The notes: generated by a model from the sequence alone, not told the origin. 64,000 bases of DNA from Artemisia argyi (GCA_030686995.1 CM060693.1:114213728-114277727), one strand, 5' to 3'. Positions 49,879-63,220 are shown, counted from the first letter of the stretch. Numbers and translations are program-made.

Positions 49879-50772
49879 TGTAACACCCCGGAAATTTTGG
49901 AACACAGCGGAAGTCTTATTCGGGGTAATTACGTAATTGAATCACAGTCAAACTCATAGGAACATAGTTCAAAGGATAGATTTTATATCATTCAATGAAA
50001 ACTCAAATATTCAGAGTTACAAAATATTTTCATAAAGAAGAATGCTTCTAAAAGAGATGGTGAGTTTGAAAAGAATGAGAAGTTATTTAAAAGAAAAGGG
50101 AGGTCCTGTCCCCTTTTGCCAGCTCCGTGCCATCATGCCACTAATTTCCTGAGATAAACATGCTAAAAAGTCAACACAAAGGTTGAGTGAATCCATAGTA
50201 GTTTAAGTTAGGTAGTAGTTTGAACACAAGATAACAGTTTTGAAAACAACGTGCTCGCGGAATAGCTCGGTAATAAATATGCATAAAAATTAATCTATAC
50301 ATATGATATTGCTCCTAAGGTTTCACGAAACGCAAGCCTTGACAGTCATGTATGTAATCACCTACACCACGAAGGATGTAGCTGACAAAGGGGCCCTCAA
50401 GGGAAACTATGCTAGATTCCCCAAAAGTACGAATATAGCTCACCTCCTGACAACAATCTGAATTGCCTTAGGTGGGTTGTCGGTTCCAATAGATCTATTA
50501 ACTATATTTCGTGCTCACTCGCAACTGATTAAGGTTCGTGAAAGAGGGACTTTTAGCATAAGGTAACTTAGGCAATACCAGGAAAATAATCGCATACTAA
50601 AATACTTATGTTCGGTTAATCGCATGTATCTCCCCACGGGGTTTAGAAAACAGTTAAAAAAGTGGGACTATGGACTCACCTCGGCAATGTAGAATTTAAC
50701 TAGTGCTCAAGTGAGAACTATAAACGGTTATGAATAGCAGTGAATAGCTTCCGACTTGTGACCTAAATTAAT

Positions 50773-50774
<2 letters not shown>

Positions 50775-50845
<71 letters not shown>
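50775..50845. repeat. (AT)n microsatellite in 5' LTR
   Basis: About 70 bases of AT repeat, at the homologous position to 33311-33390 and slightly shorter. Confidence 0.95.
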
Positions 50846-50848
<3 letters not shown>

Positions 50849-53063
50849 CGGTGATTCGGATACGATGTGTGAATGATGTGTGGAATCTTCAGATGTGATA
50901 TCGTCGGATTACTCATTTTAACATGTCTCAAGTTCATAGATAACTTATAATAATAAGTATCGTTATTTATACGAATTACGTCATCGAATTTTATAAGTAA
51001 AAATATTTATTTTAAATATTTTTAATTATAAAGTTATTACTATATTTTTATAAAAGAAATATATTAGATATTTTGGTTAAATATTTATATGTAAAAGTAT
51101 AATATTATAGTTTTGAAAAGTTATGACAAGTTCTACCTTCAACTATATCAAAGTTTACACTTTTAACCCTTATGTTAAAATAATTATATTTTTAGTCCAA
51201 AATGGTACTTTTACACTTTTTACATTCATCTTTCACAAATGACCGTTTATACCCTCGGTTTTTATTAAAAACTCACTGTTTCTATTTCGATCCGAAAGTT
51301 TCATAGTTTTGACACTTCAAGTCCCTTAACGAAATTATTTGCAAAAATAGTCCAAAGTTAAGTTTTCGAAAAAGTGAACTTTTATATTTGTAAAAGTTAA
51401 TGTCTTATCTTATGAAAAGTTTCCAAAAATTCAGTTTTTAAGATGAAAACATTTTGTGTTTCATGCTTTCTGTTTCTCAAAATTTTTGTTTAGGAAAAAC
51501 ACTCAAGGGCTCGTTAGCCCAAATCAAGCCCAAGTTTAGTTTTGAAAATCTTAGAAATGTGGCTCGATTGAGCTTTAAGTTTAGGCCGATACGAGCTAGC
51601 GTTTAACGTTATAATCCTTGCATGGTTGTCGATCTTATATTAGCTTGGGTCCAAGAAGTCGACGGTCAAATAATACATATACATTATATGTAAAAATGAA
51701 AAGAAAACGAAGGGTTTCTAGGGGTGTCACGTGTGTTAAATCGTGATAAAATCTTTATGTTTTTAAGTGTGTTATTCTATAAGTGGCGAAGTGTAAGCAT
51801 GTAACATGAGAATAAATGATGAAAGAAAGTAACATGGTCGAGTATACTTACAACACCAAAAAGGTGGTGAAGAGGTTCGAATGAGAAAGTGATACGAGAG
51901 ACAATGATTGATCGTGACTTGAAACCCTTTGCAAAACACTAACCCACGTTCCAAGTATCAACCCAAAGGCTAGAAAAATGACCCAATGTCTTGTGTTGCT
52001 TCCTTTGATTCTCGATAGTGTACAAAAGAAGGAATGATATGTGTTTATGATTTGTTGTGATAAAGTTTTGAGTGTGGTGATGGCGAGAGTGAATAGTATA
52101 TGTATTTATTGAAGAAAGACAAGAGTGATTAGGTGCTAACATGTGAACTTGTTGTGCATGCTTTTGTTGTGTCAATCGAATGGAGACAAGGTGTCAAAGA
52201 GATTCTTGGTTTAGTCATGTCGAGTGTGTAGTGTCTTGGTAGCTATCATGAGGCTTTTGATTAGTTGGGACTAGGTCAAAGAGGGTTAGCCAAAAGCTTG
52301 TTGTACTTAGTCAAATATATTTATAGTTGGAAGAAGTCATGTGAGTTTTTGTTGGGTGTAAAGAAACATATGATCCATTGGTTAATGATCTATTTCAAAA
52401 AGGCTTAGGAAACAATATTTATTTAAGTGTAGCTTAGGAGGATTAAGGTGGCTTTGTGTTTGTTCTTGGTTGGTTTAGCACGCAAAGAAGAAAAGAAAAG
52501 GATCATGGAGTTGCTTTGCATTGTTGGTGTCGAGTTGTGGGGGAACAAAGATAGATTTGGGGGCTCTCGAGATGACACATGAAAGTTCTTTGATGGCTTG
52601 TTGTTGTTGTCGAGTGAGACAAGAAAGAAAAATAGGAAAGTTGTGCCATGGATTCATGTTGTACTCGTTGTGCGTCGAGGGTGACACAATGGAAAGAATG
52701 AAAAGGAACTTGTACTAGTTTGAGGGAGTCGAGGATATATTAAGAAAAGTTGTAACAAAACGAGTCGGGTTTTAGAAATGGTGTCGGGTTCGAGTCGTGA
52801 GAAAGACAAGTAAGGTTTCAAGTAAACCTTTGTAATATATTTGGAAGTTTTGTTTTTAAAAACTTAAGTATACTTGTGGGCTTATGGTTCGATCCAAGAA
52901 GAAAAACAAAAGAGAAATATAGTTGGGCTTGTGAATGGTTTTCGGCCCATTCCAAAAGAAAGAAAATAATATGTTGTGCATGGGCTAAAGAGTAACGGGG
53001 CCCACGTAAAAGAAATAAATTGAGTGATCAAATGTTCCAGGAAAATAATATGTCGGGGTTTAC

Positions 53064-56000
53064 TGATTGGTCTGAAACAGTCAGATAATTATTAGTCAAC
53101 CACTTGTGAATGGTCACCATAATAGTCAAACAGCTTAGGCCAATGCTTCCATGGAATACAGTGTTTCCCCGGGTCGTTATGTCCCAACGAGGTGTGCGAA
53201 GGTATTAAAGACGAATCTGTGATCGGGTGATTATGAATAGGAAAGGGTATAAGTGTGAGTGAGTGATTACACTAAGGATTTATGAAACAAAATAGCTTAA
53301 ATAAGCTATTAGAATGATTACGTGAAACCTAATTACCTAAAAATATTTAAAGCCTAAAAACACGTACGTTTAATTAAAACTACGTTTAACGTACAAAATA
53401 AAACGTGAATTCTATCCAATATAAATCTCACGGATGTGAAATTTATATTTTTGGAATCCAAATGATAAAATAAAATTATTGGAAATTTAAAATTATTTTT
53501 ATAACGATTTAATTAATCATTATTAATTAATAACTATTTAAACTTAATTAAACTATTTAAACTAAATTAATTATAATAAATACTAAATTAAGTTATAAAA
53601 TTATAAAACTTTTAACAAACCTACTTAACCATCACAGGAATCTATAAAAAATATAAAAACTTTATAAAAATTATTATTAAACTATTTTACTAATTATTAT
53701 CCTAATTGTTAATTTATTACTACTTAAACTAATTAAATTATAAAAAATAGCAGATGAACAGTAAAAATTATGAGAAAATTCCTAAAATTATTTTATAACA
53801 TATAAAAGCTAGGAAAATTATAAAAGCTAGGGTGTGCTTAATAAAAACTAATTATGCTATTAAATACTTAAATATTAATTAATAATTAATAAAACTAATA
53901 TTAAATCTAATAAGTACTAAATGACAAGATTAAATTCTGGAACAATTACTAAAAATACTTTAACATAAAAGAAAATTAATAAAAATATAAAAATGCAAAT
54001 TACTTAATAAAAATCTAAAAAGGAAAATTAAATAGATAAATTAAATTAAATAGAAACTATCACTTATTTTTAAATTGGATTTTTCTAGTTTTTCTTTTAG
54101 AAATCTATTTTATACTTAAAAACATGAAACTTTAGTGAAGACAACTTTTTTCTAGCTTAAAAATAAGCAATTTGGACACTAAAAGCTTAAACAGTTGACT
54201 TTGAAGGAAATCAGCCCTAGTGGGGTCCACAGGGGTGAAACTTGGTTCAACTAAGTTACTTGGACAAGAATGAAGCTAAAACAACTAAAGGGTACCACTG
54301 AATAAGCAATAAGCACTCAAATAAGCACTTCAAATCTTGTTTTCAACACAGAAATGGGACATAGTTAAGGGGTGATTCTAAGTGGGTCCCAGGGAGCTTA
54401 AGCTTCAACAAAAGCTTGAAATGTGTAGAGGGCCAACTTTTGAGTCTAAAGAGCCAAGGGGGAGGGTGTGGGGCCCACTGAGGTGGCCTGTGGGGCCCAC
54501 CAAAGTGGTGACAGTGGAGAAGTAGCTGCTGCAGCAGGGGAGGTGATGCCCCCTGCAGCTGTGTTTCTTGGCTTGTGGGGACCACACAAAAAATCACAAA
54601 AATGTAGTGAGAGTGGGACTCTAAAGTTCAGCTGGGGGGCTACAATTGTGTAAAAAGATCAAGCCCTAACTCTTAACAAAAAAATCTAAACAATTCTTCC
54701 AAGATTTGGATTTTTCCTGAACAATACCATTTTGACTTTTGAGATTAAACACCTAAGTTGACTATTGTGGATTTCTAATGAACCTAGATTGCTTAATGTA
54801 ATGTTTTAAGTTAAATAGAAGCTAAAACAAGCTAGATCAACAGATTCTAAACTTAAAATGAAAGCTTGGTACTCAAAAATCCTAACAGTTATGTATATAA
54901 GATGAAATCAAACATGAAATTGACTTTTTTATGAAAGACCTCTGGATTTTATTACTTGACTATCCTATTGTGACCTATTGAAACATGTCTACACCAAACA
55001 CTTCTACTGAAACACACTAGAGTACATAGCAAACTCCTGAACCAAACACCCCCTTAATTGTATTTGTTGAATTCAAGTTTTGTAGCCCTAAAAAGGGTGA
55101 TTTAGCCTTGTAAAAAAAATCTAAAAATTAAAATAAAAATACCAGCAAGTAGATAAGCAATAAAATAAGCTACAAACAAAATTTCAGGTCTAACGGACTT
55201 ATAACGAAGAAATGAAAAATCAAAAACTATTTCTGCAGTTTAGTAACTTTTTTGACTTTTTAGATTTCTTAAAAGCTTTGACTAATATGAACTTTGATTG
55301 GTCCTTAGTGACTGAAAATGATGTTACAAGTTACAATGATATGCAATTAAGTTATATAAACTATTTATGTGATGAAATGGTGAAATCAAGACACCTAAAT
55401 CCTAACAGTGAAGCTTAAAATTGAGGTTTTAACTTGATTTTGACTTTCTGACAAATTACCTATTGATTTTATGTTATCACTAGCCTATATGAGCCTAATA
55501 TTACTTAGCTTAACTAATTTAAACTACCAAGACATACTTGAACACAGGTAACCTTACTATTCCAAACAGTCCTTATAAACTCATCTAATTATGGTTTATG
55601 AAGCAACTACCTGTTTTGAACCATGAGATCTCAATTTTAGTTTATATTATGATGCATTAGATTCATTTAAGCCCAAAAACTCAGATATGAACAACCATAA
55701 ACCACCAAATTCACAAATCTCAATAAATGGTAATGATAAGACAGTGAGATTAGAATTTTATGCAAATCCTATTAAAACTATAACTATTATGCTAAACTAG
55801 TTCTAATATACTATGAATATCACAGATAACCAAAGTTAAGCAGAAATTAAATTAATTAAAACAATGCTACAGTACAAAGCTAAAACTGGAAATGGCTTAC
55901 AACTTGTTTTTAAGCAAAGAACATGGAACTAAGGATCAAAACTCATCACCTACACTCCCCATGGAGTTCTAATACCCAATGCAATCCATAACATACCCTG

Positions 56001-57458
56001 CTCCAAGCTTCTTCATTACTAACACTGATTTTTTTTTATTTTCTCACTATTTTTATTGTATTTTTTGAGTATTTTTGTAATTATGAGCTAAACTAGTTAA
56101 ATAGCTTTGGAAGCTTTTTAAAAACTAACACAGGAACTTATAGGAGCTTAATGAAACAATTTGAACAACAATTAACAAGTTTCAAGTAAATTTGTCAATT
56201 TCACTCAAAAATGACAATTCTAAATTTTATGAAGAAAACTTGAAATTGATGATTCAAATAAGTTACAAATACCCTGAAAACATTAACCTTACAACTTGAA
56301 AGCTGAAAATTACAATGGAGATTAAGTTTCACTAAAAATTACACTAAGCTACTCTAATTAACTACTCCTTGCTCTCCCCTGGCTTCTTTCTTCTTTATAG
56401 ATGACCTTTAGGGTTCCACTTGAGTCTCTGGATAAATCCCACTTTAATTGAAGGCCATTGGATCACTGCATTACATCTTGGCCGTTTAACCAATTTTGGC
56501 GCCAAATTCCTTACACGTGGCTATGGGCAGTTTTGCTTCAATTAAAGAACTTTGTTGTGTTGTGGAGGTGTAAGGGACAAGCAAGATATTATTTTTAGCC
56601 AAGTTGGGGAGTTTGTAGCAAAAACAGGGGAAAGGGTGAAGGTTGAGTGTTACATGGTGGGGAAGCATTTAATGCTTGTAGGCTGGGGTGTAAGGTGGAA
56701 AGTGGTGGTGAGAGTTGATATCCAGCTGGGGTGGTGAGGTGGAAAGGGCAAGTGGTGAAAACCACTGGTTTTCTGGTTTGCAGTGGAGGTGAGGGAGATG
56801 AACATGAAAGGTAGTTTGGGAGGGAGTGGGTTTGACTCAGTGTTTGACCCCGTTTTTATTTAATATGGAAATGGGCCTTTGGATGTTGGGCTTGGTTATA
56901 AACAAAGGGTATTGGTTTTGGGTTTATGAAATATAACTTGGTCCGTTTGGTTTGTAGAGTTGTTAAGCCCAAGGACCAAAAGTGTATTTTCTGAATTTAT
57001 GAAGGGCTGAAACTATAATTTCCCATAAGTTATCAAAATGATATATTTTTCCAATTATGAATAGTACAAGGGTAATTATTTGATAAATTCCAATTTTAAA
57101 ATACCCGATGACTTATTTTGCCATTTTTGAAACTTGAGAGGTAAAAGTTGCCAATTTTAGAAAACTTTCATCCAGGGACTAAAAGTGAACAAGTTTGATT
57201 TCCCAAGGACTAATGTTGACTTTTCATTCATTTTAAACCTTCAGGGACTAGTTTTGCCAATTTGTGAAACTTCAGGGACTGAAACTATCAATTTTGTATA
57301 TTTTGCATGTTTATCACCTGTTTTCAATCCTTTTGTATCTGAAACACATAAAAACACAATCCAAGAATATTTGTAGTATTATGTGACATATCTGTGTGTT
57401 TTTAATTGTTTTTGCAGTTCAGATAGGTATAAAATGAGGAGTATTTACACACTCATCA
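53064..57458 (+). mobile_element. Element C: third member of the A/B family
   Basis: 4,395 bp from TGATTGGTCTGAAACAGTCA to ACACTCATCA with TSD TTTAC (53059-53063 and 57459-57463), in plus orientation in the 5' LTR. The 5' end holds GGTCGTTATGTCCCAACGAG as in A and B. It is more diverged and longer than B. No genes recognised; a Pro-rich open frame near 54343-54597 is antisense and unsupported. Confidence 0.92.
57435..57458. repeat. Terminal hairpin of element C
   Basis: TGAGGAGT / ACTCATCA stem with one mismatch and an 8-base loop, at the 3' end of C. Confidence 0.75.
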
Positions 57459-57549
57459 TTTACCCAGACATAGAATACGAAAAATATCTCGGTGGTACTT
57501 GCACGTATATATATTTACATGTATATATAGTAGAGTTAATCGTAGTTTC

Positions 57550-57745
<196 letters not shown>

Positions 57746-57989
57746 CACTAGGTCGGTATTAGGTTCTGTTTCGCAAGTAGGAGCTATTCAGGTCACATCT
57801 AGTTTCTTGGTAAATCAAATAGTGACCAACACACGTCTCGGAAGTAAAATAATAGTTCATAGCAAAGAAAATTTAAATTAGCCCCCAAAAATGGCCTAAA
57901 AACAAGTTATATGTAAAATTGTTCAGTGATAAGCATTACTAAATGACATGTACTAAATGACATGGGATTCTACGAGGTATTACAATGCG

Positions 57990-58530
57990 GCGCATTGACT
58001 TAACTTTGCGTGGGGTCCAAGATTATTATAATCTGAAATATTCGTACACCGTCTTCAGATGCGGTGTATCTTCAATCTCTATGCGGCGCATGTCCTTAGT
58101 ATCTTGGATCATCTTTGGTGAAGTCTTGAGAGTGATGCGCCGTATGTATGAAATGTAATGCGGCGTATCTGGAGTAGAACAAATTGGTTCTTCTTCGTTG
58201 ACCAAGGTTTCGTATGCGGCACATGGAATATTTACATGTGACGCATTCTTCAAAGTCAGGCAATGGTCTTCGAAATCATCTAAGTATAGTCATACGGCGT
58301 ATCTGTCTAGAATGATACGGTGTATCTCCTTTAGTTCGGTAAACTTTTTTCATCTTGATCATTTAGCTCCATATTTCGTTCAAAATTACTAACTTTCACC
58401 AAATGCTTGTTTTTACCTGAGAATTACTAAAGTAAATGATTAAGTACCAATTCTCATAGATAATAATATAAAACAAGTAAAATATATAGGACAAATGATG
58501 ACAATAATATGTACTTATTTGATGTCATCA
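57990..58530 (-). mobile_element. Outer LTR, right part
   Basis: Completes the LTR begun at 32099. It contains about nine variants of ATGCGGCGCAT. It ends GATGTCATCA at 58530 and is followed (minus-strand reading) by the purine-rich AAGTGGGGGGATATT, so this is the 3' LTR of a minus-oriented element whose interior lay to the right. Confidence 0.65.
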
Positions 58531-58545
58531 AATATCCCCCCACTT
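58531..58545 (-). promoter_or_regulatory. Polypurine tract of the outer element
   Basis: AAGTGGGGGGATATT on the minus strand directly before LTR start TGATGACATC. Confidence 0.7.
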
Positions 58546-58851
58546 GAACTTTACTTGTCCCCAAGTAAACCTTAGATTAAACTTATGAAAGTGTATCCTA
58601 AATGATATTAGGATGTGTTTTTACAATTAAGCACTTATTCATTTTATCATAATTGCACAACCAAACCCTAATCGAACTAGAAATAAAATATATCTCTCAA
58701 TCTCTCAACTAATCTAATTCACTCAATTGCTTGGTCGTGACGAATATTCTATCATAGGCTTGATAAGTATACACATCTCCCCCACTAAAGCTAAGGAGTA
58801 ACGAGTCTAAAGCGGTAAAAAGGGTTGATATGGCTTAGGGTTAAACCTAGC
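58546..58851 (-). other. 3' interior remnant of the outer element
   Basis: About 300 bases with no gene. Starts ACTTTACTTGTCCCCAAG on the plus strand; ends where the second Sirevirus-like LTR begins. Confidence 0.5.
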
Positions 58852-60564
58852 TGTGGAAAACTAGAAGGGGGGTTGAATAGTTTACCGGTTTTTTGTTTAA
58901 TTATTGTTAGAATTATAAGTGTTGATTATTTATGTAATCAAAGAGAGATCTCAATGATCGCCCCTTAGGGGGAGATTGTTAGGAATAGAAGTGACGATCA
59001 TTATCGAGTCAACGAGTCTTTAACTATATGCAAAATATAAACGTGTAATAGGTAGTCTAAGGCTAGTCCATAAGTTTATGTAAAAGCCTAAACGGCTCGG
59101 CCCATTAGAAGGCTCATGGCAAAGCCCATGTGGCATATGTATGGAACTATATAAACACCTCAAATGAGTAATTTGAGGTGTATGCTTGAGTGTATTATGT
59201 GTGTGTTTCATTAATGATATTCTCTCTACTTTCTCTCTCTAACATACACTTCATCAAGTCACCAACGTGCTTCATAAATTAGTGATAGAGTTAGATCTAA
59301 GGTCCTACAATTATCTTTGAAACTTTTACGTGTAATCGACAATTGAAACTAATAGACAATAAATAATATGCAAGAGAAAGAAAGAAACGATCAAACCACA
59401 ACACGGATGTTTATAGTGGTTCGGCTACAAGGACTCTTTTCCTTGCCCTACTCCACTCCCCGAGTATCCAACTCGAGAGTTTTTCTTCACTAGTCAACAA
59501 GCTCCTTTCACCGGCGAAGAAAACCTTACACACGTCGCTTACACTTTTTCTCGTACAAAGCTAAATCCCGGGTTCTAGTTCGGGGTAGAAGCAACCTAAC
59601 GTCGCCTACACATATTTCTGACACTAAGCTAGTTTTCGAGTTATTTCACACGAGTACAACCACTCCCTTCACTATAAGTATTTTAAGGACTAAAATACTA
59701 ACCACAACCTACTTAATGAATACAATAAAGAGGTGTATAAACTATACAAGTTTACAAAATGAAAATGCTAAGAAGTCTTGCAACGTCGAGTTGAAACTTG
59801 TAGACTTTCATATGAACTTGTGATCTTCTTGCTACAAAAGAATCTCACAAAAATGAAATATTCCTAAGTTAGATGAATGAAATGAGAGTGTATATGCAAA
59901 TTATGATTGTAAGTTTTATATGATTTCTTGGATGTGGCTTGCTATTTATAGAGGAGAACCTCAGCCAAAACACGGATCCGGCAGAACTCTTTTGAGGGTT
60001 CCGTCCGTGTATCACCAGGGTTCCGCCAACTCTGACAGAAAATCCTCCAAGAAATCTTTCCAAATCTAACCAAAATATTCCCTAGATCTTTCAAAGTAAA
60101 TTACAAGATTTTAGAGTGTAAATCTACACAAAATATATGATGTGACAAATCACTTATGAGAATATTTGATGATGCAATGCATGATGTATATGAACATTTC
60201 TATTTTTAGAATATTATGTAAATAAAAGTGAACTTGTAAAATAAAAGTAAACTTGTAAAATGTTCATGTAGCTACTTAGAATGTATGCATGAGATGTTTT
60301 AAAATGTTTGAAAACTTATGACTTAATAAGACACATATTTTAGTAAAACTTACTAAAAATGTTTTCGACACCAAAAGTGTTACTAACGTTTAACTTATGA
60401 AAAATGTAGCAAATGTATTGTTAACTTTGAAATAAATTTTATGTATGAAAGACTTATGCTATATTTATGTGGTGCTAAAAATAAAGTTTAAATTTTCTCA
60501 TTAACAAAATTTAGCAAAGATCGTAAAATATAAATAATGTTTTTAGGCGATATTTGTATTAACA
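58852..60564 (-). repeat. 3' LTR of a second Sirevirus-like element
   Basis: Plus-strand start TGTGGAAAACTAGAAGGGG; end TTGTATTAACA followed by a polypurine tract on the minus strand. Excluding the 405 bp insertion and its TSD it is about 1.3 kb. TATA on the minus strand at about 59943-59952 (TCTATAAATA). The CTAGAAGGGGGGTTGAATAG motif and a GTTTATAGTGGTTCGGC block are ones I recall from SIRE-type LTRs. The base CTAGC before it (58847-58851) is the candidate TSD; its partner is outside the window. Confidence 0.65.
58905..59309 (+). mobile_element. 405 bp copia deletion derivative
   Basis: TG...CA with TSD ATTAT (58900-58904 and 59310-59314). The first 72 bases end in a polypurine tract (TTAGGGGGAGAT at 58965-58976). 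They are followed by a complete LTR-like unit 58977-59309 (TGTTAGGAATAG to GGTCCTACA) with a TATA motif CTATATAAA (59148-59156). It looks like an element reduced to a stub of the 5' LTR plus PPT and 3' LTR. Confidence 0.75.
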
Positions 60565-61595
60565 ATCTCCGCCTTTTTGTTGAGAACAAAACATAAAAAA
60601 AAATTAGCAGCTAGATAATTATAGTATCAAGTCTTTTTAAAAATCTATATTAAACATTGTGTTATGCAACTTTTATTTATATATTAGACATGTATGCTAA
60701 AGTGATATGTTAAAGTATGTAAAAGTTTGAGTTTAATATATATTCTCCCCCTTTTGTCGAAACAAAAAGAAGAGATGCGTAGCGGAAATGTGGTGCAAAC
60801 CACATGCTCCCCCTTAGACAATACTCCCTCTAAATGGAGTGCCAAGTAAGGATACATGGATTTTGATCCTACAAAAAGGAGTTAGTTGTCGAAAAGGACA
60901 AGTAGATAATGTCAACCAACACAAGTCATGAGAAGATAATCCAACATATCACAATCACAAAAATTAAGTAGTCAACCAACAATGCATAATGGAAAGTAGA
61001 AAAAAAATTCCATTTCCAAGTAAATTTTTGACTTTTACAAAAGTCAAAAGACAAGAAATGGCAAAAAGAAAGTCCTACTTCTAAAAAGAGAAAAATGCAA
61101 GAAAGGAAAAATAACTAGAAAATAATAATCCTACATCTATAAAAACAAACATGGTCCTAATGAGATTTCTAAATTATTGGTTATTCTAAAGAAACCTCTA
61201 AAGATGGGACGGATGACTAAGAGCATTGAGACGCTCTAGGATGTATTGGAGCATGAAGCGGTTTTCATCTTGGACTTGGTGGAGCATGATTTTTATACTT
61301 TTGCTAATCTTGGTCGTTCTCTCACAATGAAAGCAATTGTTGCGAGGATTAGGAAGGATGGGATCATTGGTCGATGGTGGTGGTGATGGAACGTTTGTTG
61401 TTGGTCGGTTGGTGTTTGGTGCTACAACTTATGAGAGCAAGGCGGATTAGAATTCCATTGCTTGATGGAGGTGTGTATCCACCATGTTTTTGAAGGCGTA
61501 CAAGTTGTCGAGGCAATCATTTATCTCCTCATGGGTGTTAGGAGGGTTGTTCCACAACGATAGCCTCGATTTCCTCATACGAAGTAAAGAAAGAC
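60565..61595 (-). other. 3' interior of the second Sirevirus-like element with multiple PPTs
   Basis: No gene. PPT-like boxes on the minus strand: AAAAAGGCGGAGAT at 60565-60578 (next to the LTR), CAAAAGGGGGAGA at 60744-60756 and CTAAGGGGGAGC at 60806-60817. Repeated PPTs upstream of the 3' LTR are a known feature of Sireviruses. Confidence 0.65.
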
Positions 61596-62087
61596 TCAAA
61601 CTGTTGGGGATTGGTATTGAGATGGTGGATGAGACTCTTGTGGTGGAGGTTGATCATGGTGTTGGAAGTTTGGTTCTCCATACAAAGGACCATGGATTTC
61701 TTTGTAGATTGCATGAAATAACAATGGTTTTAGTTGAGATGATTCTTGTTGAGGTGGTGGTTCTTGTTCAAAAGGCTCATTAGGCTCAAAGAAAGCTCGT
61801 GGTTTATTTTCCATTCGTTCAATGGAGCCAAACGAAGGCAATGGTGGTGGATTGGTTGATCTAGGTGGAAGATCATCTAAGTCTTGTAGAAAAGGATGAG
61901 GTGATGTTGGTGGAGTACCAAAAAGTTCCATAGGTTCAAGCTTTGGTGATTTTGGAGGTGATGGAGATTTTGATAGTTGAGTTGGAGCCGGTGGTGGTGT
62001 TGGATCAATGGGTGTTTTTGTTGGTGGTGCAGTGGATATGACATTTTGTGGTCTTGGTGATGGTGTAGGAGTGGCAAGATTAAGAAA
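61596..62087 (-). pseudogene. Pro-rich ORF fragment in the Sirevirus-like element
   Basis: About 160 codons after a stop near 62088: Pro/Ser/Thr-rich (TPSPRPQNVISTAPPTKTP, SPSPPKSPKLEP), then GTPPTSPHPFLQDLDDLP and a Gln/Pro/Glu-rich stretch. No domain recognised. Plus-strand frames over it are antisense shadows. It may be the tail of the ORF at 63221 onward or an independent low-complexity segment. Confidence 0.3.
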
Positions 62088-63220
62088 ATTTTAATCCTTG
62101 ATTGGTGATGAGATGATGAGTGGTGATTCATTCGAAGATGATGAACTTAGGTTGATTGTTGTGTTGAAGCAACATGGTTTGACACTTATTCGGGCAGTTC
62201 GCCTAATGGGTCGTGATGGTGGTGAAGAGTTGTTTGACTTTGTCATTGTCAAAGATGGCTGTTTAGAAGCTAATGATCAGAGATGTTGATGGTGATGGTG
62301 TGATTTGGAAGTGTCCAAGATGGTCAAATTTATAGAGTTGAAGAAATTTTGGAAGGAGTGTTTGGATTTGATGTTCTTCCATACAAAGATTGAGGTTCCT
62401 AATCATTTGGAAGGTTTAAAGAGGTTGTCAAATCATTGGAAGTCAATTTGATGGAACTTGGTTGAGTAAAAAGACCAAGATATGCACTAAATGCTATGTG
62501 GGCATATCAAATCTTTGCGGTCAGAGGTACCACGGATTCCAAGGAACCAAAATGAGGGTTCCTTGAGTTAGTTATGAGCAAATTGAATTTTTGGCGGGAA
62601 ATGGCTTCCTATTGGTTCTAATGACTAAAAATGATCCTAACGTGCTTAATTAAGTATAACAAATATGTTTCTAACTAAAAATGATGATTTGGTATTGGAC
62701 ATGAGACGAAATTTTGAAAAATGCAGAAAACTTCCTGAGGCGCTGGCGGAACCAAACGATGATACGCACGGAACCCTGATTTGGGTTCCGTGTGATTCGT
62801 TGGGCCTAATTTGGCGGAACCAAAAAATGACACTAGCGGAACCCTATATTTGCTTTCGCCAGATCCGCCAGGCAAAAAATGGAAACAGTGTGTACTTTCA
62901 AAGGTCCGAACGACTTTCGAATTTTGAAATTTTTCCTAAAACATATGTAAACATTAAAAACTAGTTGGGAAATAACAAAAATGCTGGTAAAAACATACGT
63001 ACCGATAGAGTTTGAACGGGGGCTGGCGAATTTTACTGTACTTAGTGAAAATAATGAAAATTTGGCAACATCACAAAGTTTCTCACCTGCATATCCGATT
63101 AGTACAAGCATAGTCTAAAAGTTACCAAATCATCCTAAAAATACCTAAATCCATAAAACGCATTGTTTACGACCAAATTGTTCAAATGTTATGTTATGCC
63201 AAACACTCCAAATATCGCCC
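62088..63220 (-). other. Spacer in the second Sirevirus-like element
   Basis: No supported gene. A GC-richer stretch at 62735-62880 repeats GCGGAACC(A/C) and GGAACCCT motifs, also seen inside the neighbouring LTR at about 59960-60030. Confidence 0.45.

Noticed and set aside
61484..61783. 99-codon plus-strand frame
   Set aside because: Antisense shadow of the Pro-rich minus-strand frame.
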